Made by a program: the position numbers and the translations under genes. From the NCBI GenBank assembly GCA_945946715.1, contig CAMEWU010000086.1:1-9321 (forward strand): 9,321 nt of DNA, given 5' to 3'. Positions 6,332 to 9,321 of the stretch are shown piece by piece (position 1 is the first letter of the stretch; each line of letters starts with the position of its first letter). The notes under the pieces are model-generated. The model saw only the letters and a list, made by a program, of their open reading frames with translations, was not told the origin of the DNA and did not search any database. This stretch comes from an uncultured Clostridium sp. Lineage in GTDB: Bacteria; Bacillota; Clostridia; Lachnospirales; Lachnospiraceae.

Positions 6332-7481
6332 TAAAATTAAACAAATGTTAAATCAAATAGAAACACCTGCCGGATTAAAAGAGGAGTTACTGGATGTTCA
6401 GAAAACCGGAAGAAAAACAGGGAAGCGTTCAGTTGTTCGTTGGACAAGTGTCGCAGCCGCAATTATTATGATTGCGGCGGTTGGAGCAGGGACAGTATAT
6501 GCGGCGGATCGGTTCTGGGGAATTCGGGATTTGGTTCAGAATCTACCGGAGGGTGCAGAACAGTACATTAATCCGGAGGTAGATGTTATTTCAACGAATG
6601 AAACGGAAATAGAAGCGTTGGATGAGAAAGAGGCTGATTTGGTAACGTTTGTCGTTTCGGAAAGTATAGCGGATAGTTATGCTTGTCATATAGCGATTGA
6701 GGTGGAATTGAGTGATCCGGAGCATTATCTTCTGGCACCTCATTATGCGGTAATGGATGAATTAAGCAGGGCAAAGGAACACTACGCAGATGCTTTGGAA
6801 GGAGAAACAATCATGGAATATGCTCAACGCGTCAATAAACAGGTTGTGGGTATAAGTTCGGTGATTGGAACGGAAGAGAATCAAGACGGGAAGACTTGTC
6901 AAGAAACAGTTGGAAACATGATGATAATAGATGAAAAGCATGGACTTCTGAAATTGGAGGCTGTGGTACGGGATAAAGACGGCGCTTTGTCAGAAATGGA
7001 AGACGGGCAGGAGATTCCTATTGTTAACACAGTAATCATCGAAGATGAGGCGCTCTGCTGGCATGTATGTAAAGAAGAGACAGTAATGGTATCTGTTAGT
7101 AAGACAGTCTCGGATGAAGAAACGGCAACCTATGGATTTGACGGTAAAGATGCAGTCAGAGTTGGCAACAGTACAGTTATGATTGAGAAAGTAACTTTGA
7201 CAAATACACCGTTGGAAACCAAGGCTCAAATAAATGTGATTAATGAAGATGAAGAGGCAGGAAACTGGATATCTGTTTGCCTGATGGATGATGAAGGTAA
7301 TTTTATTAATAATGGTGTATCAGGTATGGGTGAGGCAACAAAACCGGATAGTGATGGGGCATTTGTTGTTATCGGAACATACGAAAAGATGGATTTGCCG
7401 GATCATATCAACCTTCGGGTAAAGGATATGAACAGTGGTGAAGTGGATTATCTTGAGAGTATTCCGAGACTGGAAGAATAA
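6321..7481 (+). CDS. Single-pass membrane protein, putative anti-sigma factor of the upstream ECF sigma
   Basis: 386 residues. A short basic cytoplasmic tail (1-40, many Lys/Arg) is followed by one hydrophobic helix (about 41-61, with AAAIIMIAAVGAGTVYAA) and a long acidic region outside (about 62-386) rich in beta-type segments, with five scattered Cys. This topology is that of anti-sigma factors or sensors paired with ECF sigmas in Clostridia, but the tail is short and I see no zinc-binding anti-sigma motif (HxxxCxxC). The extracellular domain is not one I recognise with confidence; it may be near the DUF4179 group. The start at ATG 6321 is chosen because GGAGG (6310-6314) sits 6 bases upstream and the open frame before it lies inside the sigma gene. 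The 11-base overlap implies coupled translation. It ends before a strong hairpin. Confidence 0.8.
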   Translation: MKNNKIKQMLNQIETPAGLKEELLDVQKTGRKTGKRSVVRWTSVAAAIIMIAAVGAGTVYAADRFWGIRDLVQNLPEGAEQYINPEVDVISTNETEIEALDEKEADLVTFVVSESIADSYACHIAIEVELSDPEHYLLAPHYAVMDELSRAKEHYADALEGETIMEYAQRVNKQVVGISSVIGTEENQDGKTCQETVGNMMIIDEKHGLLKLEAVVRDKDGALSEMEDGQEIPIVNTVIIEDEALCWHVCKEETVMVSVSKTVSDEETATYGFDGKDAVRVGNSTVMIEKVTLTNTPLETKAQINVINEDEEAGNWISVCLMDDEGNFINNGVSGMGEATKPDSDGAFVVIGTYEKMDLPDHINLRVKDMNSGEVDYLESIPRLEE

Positions 7482-7505
7482 AACTCATCTATTCTGTTAG
7501 AACAC

Positions 7506-7540
7506 AAAGAGCATCTATAGTAAGCCATAGATGCTCTTTT
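7506..7540. terminator. Hairpin terminator between convergent genes
   Basis: A perfect 13-bp stem (7506-7518 with 7527-7539) around an 8-base loop, with an A3 run on one side and T4 on the other. It starts 24 bases after the membrane-protein stop and lies 41 bases beyond the stop of the convergent minus-strand gene. The T-run favours the plus direction; the minus-strand read (CTTTGTGTT) is weaker, so bidirectional use is likely but unequal. Confidence 0.85.
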
Positions 7541-7581
7541 CCATTGTTTTATATAACTTTGGAGAATAAGGATGCAGGTAT

Positions 7582-8304
7582 TTAGGATTCTTCAACAGAA
7601 ATATGATTGGCTTTTAAAATCCCCCTTGGAATTGCATCTTTGGAATTTTTCCATGGTTCATTGGCATACCGATAATCATATTTATTAATAAACCATTCAA
7701 TGTCATCGTTGACCCGTTCCATGCCGGCAAAATACACCTGATTGATGCAATCCAGAAACTCAATGTACTGGTTTTTGTCTAATTTGGAAGCACCGGCATC
7801 ATACAATAATCCGTAGTGATATGTGCAGAAGCCTTTGCAGTCAGATACGGCTTCTCGAAATTCGGAATCTTTTTTCCATAAGTGAAAGATAGTATCCACA
7901 TAACGGTGAAAGGTTTCTTCCATTCGTTCGCAGATGAAGCAATGTCCTTCCAATTCGTTAATGTAAGTCCCTACTGGGGAAACGTCAGAATTCCGCTTGA
8001 ACAGACCGCCAGCTGATGGCTTGTTTTTAGATAGGTCTTTTAAATCTTTAATGATTTTGTCGTTATGAGTTTTTAACATCAAGGCAAGGCCCAAGCGGTT
8101 TTTCTGACCATATAACATTCGGATATGATGTTGGCAGAATCCCAGTTTGTCAGTCATTGCCCGGTTGTCATCTTCCATATAGCTTGGTCCCATGGTATAA
8201 TCAATGGCATTTTGCTCCAGTTCCTGATGTAAATGACAGATTGGACATTCACAGTCGGCACGAAATGCATCATTAACAGGTATAGTATATAATTGCTCTT
8301 TCAT
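7582..8304 (-). CDS. DUF6062-type protein with two duplicated Cys/His modules, function unknown
   Basis: 240 residues, no signal peptide or membrane helix, likely cytoplasmic. I recall this as the DUF6062 type, abundant in Lachnospiraceae and of unknown function. Two similar modules are visible: module 1 has C18, C20, C23 (CECPIC) and then GFCQHHIRMLY with C57 and H60; module 2 has C122, C125 (HCFIC) and then C156 and GFCTYHYGLLY with C160 and H163. Each thus carries a CxxC pair and a GFCxxHxxxLY half, suggesting an internal duplication that binds metal, probably zinc. The modules are joined by a Lys-rich linker (81-105). The start ATG at 8304 has AGGGAGG (8309-8315) just upstream. It stands alone, with its own promoter region, and ends at the shared hairpin. 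Confidence 0.82.
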   Translation of the reverse strand: MKEQLYTIPVNDAFRADCECPICHLHQELEQNAIDYTMGPSYMEDDNRAMTDKLGFCQHHIRMLYGQKNRLGLALMLKTHNDKIIKDLKDLSKNKPSAGGLFKRNSDVSPVGTYINELEGHCFICERMEETFHRYVDTIFHLWKKDSEFREAVSDCKGFCTYHYGLLYDAGASKLDKNQYIEFLDCINQVYFAGMERVNDDIEWFINKYDYRYANEPWKNSKDAIPRGILKANHISVEES

Positions 8305-8332
8305 AATTCCTCCCTGAAATTTTATTAATTAC

Positions 8333-8338
8333 ATTATA
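8333..8338 (-). promoter_or_regulatory. Candidate -10 box of the DUF6062-type gene
   Basis: On the minus strand a perfect TATAAT (8338-8333) lies 28 bases before the ATG. The -35 region 16-18 bases upstream is only T-rich (best 3 of 6), so the promoter is plausible but not certain. Confidence 0.4.
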
Positions 8339-8413
8339 CACGGAATGGAATAAATAAAAAAGATATGAATAAACTGATATTGTTATTTTTATAATTTTTT
8401 TTCAAAATAAGGG

Positions 8414-8441
8414 TTGATTTTTTCTGGAAAATGGATACAAT
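8414..8441 (+). promoter_or_regulatory. Sigma-A promoter of groESL
   Basis: A -35 TTGATT (8414-8419) and -10 TACAAT (8436-8441) are separated by 16 bases. Transcription would start near 8448, immediately before the CIRCE operator. The sequence between this and the DUF6062-type start (8305-8413) is AT-rich and shows no other gene. Confidence 0.75.
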
Positions 8442-8451
8442 AAGAATTATG

Positions 8452-8478
8452 TTAGCACTCAAATGAAGTGAGTGCTAT
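8452..8478 (+). promoter_or_regulatory. CIRCE operator for the HrcA repressor
   Basis: An inverted repeat of TTAGCACTC (8452-8460), a 9-base spacer and GAGTGCTAT (8470-8478) matches the CIRCE consensus except that the last base is T instead of A. HrcA binds CIRCE and represses groESL until heat shock titrates GroEL. It sits between the promoter and the groES ribosome binding site, so it would also be in the mRNA leader. Confidence 0.96.
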
Positions 8479-8510
8479 TAGAAGAAAAGATTTGTAAGGA
8501 GGACTATGTA

Positions 8511-8798
8511 ATGAAATTAGTACCATTAGGTGACAAAGTTGTATTAAAACAGCTGATTGAAGAAGAAACTACCAAATCTGGTATTGTTCTTCCTGGTCAG
8601 GCAAAGGAAAAACCACAACAGGCAGAGGTTATAGCAGTTGGTCCTGGAGCAGAAGTGGATGGAAAGATTGTTCCAATGCAGGTGAAGGTTGGTCAGAAGG
8701 TTGTATATTCTAAGTACGTAGGTTCAGAAGTTAAGCTGGATGATGTTGAATATACCATTGTTAAGCAGGCAGATATTCTGGCAATCATTGAAGACTAA
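8511..8798 (+). CDS. groES: Co-chaperonin GroES (Hsp10)
   Basis: 95 residues, normal length. Forms the heptameric lid of GroEL that encloses a folding client. Family marks are the opening LVPLGDKVVLK, the mobile loop EETTKSGIVLPG (about 18-29) that docks on GroEL, the repeat KEKPQQAEVIAVGPG (32-46) with the basic/acidic roof region, and the C-terminal VEYTIVKQADILAI. The start ATG at 8511 is preceded by AAGGAGG (8496-8502), 8 bases away. A further in-frame GTG at 8472 lies inside CIRCE and is not used. It is the first gene of the HrcA-regulated operon, 41 bases before groEL. Confidence 0.97.
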   Translation: MKLVPLGDKVVLKQLIEEETTKSGIVLPGQAKEKPQQAEVIAVGPGAEVDGKIVPMQVKVGQKVVYSKYVGSEVKLDDVEYTIVKQADILAIIED

Positions 8799-8839
8799 TG
8801 AAAATGACAGATTGATATTGTAGAATTGGAGGAATTAAA

Positions 8840-9321
8840 ATGGCAAAGGAAATTAAGTATGGTGCAGAAGCCAGAACCGCTTTGGAGGCTGGTGTAAACC
8901 AATTAGCAAATACAGTTCGTGTAACATTAGGACCAAAAGGTAGAAATGTTGTATTAAGTAAATCATTTGGTACTCCATTAATTACCAATGATGGTGTTAC
9001 CATTGCAAAGGATATTGAATTAGAAGATGCATTCGAGAATATGGGTGCACAGATTGTAAAAGAAGTAGCAACTAAGACCAATGATGTTGCTGGTGATGGT
9101 ACAACAACTGCAACAGTTCTTGCACAGGCTATGATTAATGCAGGTATGAAGAACCTGGCAGCCGGTGCAAATCCAATCATTTTGAGAAAAGGTATGAAAA
9201 AGGCTTGTGATACTGCTGTAGATGCTTTGAAGGATTTGAGTGAAAAGATTAGCGGTAAAGAGCAAATTGCAAGAGTTGCATCAATTTCTGCAGGTGATGA
9301 AGAGGTTGGACAGTTAGTAGC
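8840..9321 (+). CDS. groEL: Chaperonin GroEL (Hsp60), 3' end cut by the window
   Basis: The first 160 codons of the ~540-codon gene are present; the frame is still open at the window end. GroEL forms double heptameric rings that fold proteins using ATP. Seen are MAKEIKYGAEARTAL, then the ATP-site motifs VRVTLGPKGRNV (about 27-38), TNDGVTIAKDI (50-60) and VAGDGTTTATVL (84-95, with catalytic-loop Asp 87), all unbroken. The ATG at 8840 has GGAGG (8828-8832) 7 bases upstream. It follows groES by 41 bases with no terminator between, so both are on the CIRCE-controlled transcript. It is full-length so far, with no frameshift. Confidence 0.98.
   Translation, partial: MAKEIKYGAEARTALEAGVNQLANTVRVTLGPKGRNVVLSKSFGTPLITNDGVTIAKDIELEDAFENMGAQIVKEVATKTNDVAGDGTTTATVLAQAMINAGMKNLAAGANPIILRKGMKKACDTAVDALKDLSEKISGKEQIARVASISAGDEEVGQLV

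Noticed and set aside
8472..8510. GTG start 13 codons upstream of groES
   Set aside because: The GTG is part of the CIRCE repeat, and GroES proteins begin at the MKLVPLGDK start at 8511.
8785..9265. Two open frames on the minus strand opposite groEL
   Set aside because: They are shadows of the groEL frame, which has all its ATP-site motifs and a good ribosome binding site.

Overview
The window looks like ordinary chromosome from a low-GC, Gram-positive anaerobe of the class Clostridia, most likely Lachnospiraceae. Pointers are the AT-rich coding sequence, strong AGGAGG-type ribosome binding sites, a SigH-type sigma factor beside cysS-mrnC-rlmB, a CIRCE element in front of groES, a tRNA gene without encoded CCA, and proteins I recognise as DUF2225 and DUF6062 types, which I associate with this group. 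The family assignment is inference from memory, not from a search.

Left part (1-3030): the 3' three quarters of cysS, then mrnC (GTG start, overlapping cysS by 16 bases) and rlmB (2 bases after mrnC), clearly one translation and RNA-maturation operon. After 65 bases comes sigH, the stationary-phase/sporulation sigma factor. A tRNA-Thr(GGU) gene on the minus strand converges on sigH.

Middle (3030-5770): a short divergent promoter region drives the tRNA leftwards and glnS rightwards. glnS (glutaminyl-tRNA synthetase, the direct route to Gln-tRNA) is followed after 22 bases by a DUF2225 protein with two CPxC pairs. A good intrinsic terminator closes this two-gene unit.

Right-middle (5771-7540): an ECF-type sigma factor overlaps by 11 bases a single-pass membrane protein that has a short basic cytoplasmic tail and a long, unrecognised exported domain. 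This is the typical layout of a sigma/anti-sigma pair sensing something outside the cell. TACA/TGTA palindromes overlap its likely promoter. A strong hairpin separates it from a convergent minus-strand gene.

Right end (7541-9321): a DUF6062-type protein with two duplicated Cys/His modules on the minus strand, then a divergent AT-rich region with the groE promoter and CIRCE operator, groES, and the first 160 codons of groEL, cut by the window end.

Most of the window is housekeeping. I found no mobile element, CRISPR array or defence cluster, and nothing I would call a new system outright. The least understood parts are the ECF/membrane-protein pair, the duplicated Cys/His protein, the DUF2225 protein tied to glnS, and the unusual T-loop of the tRNA.
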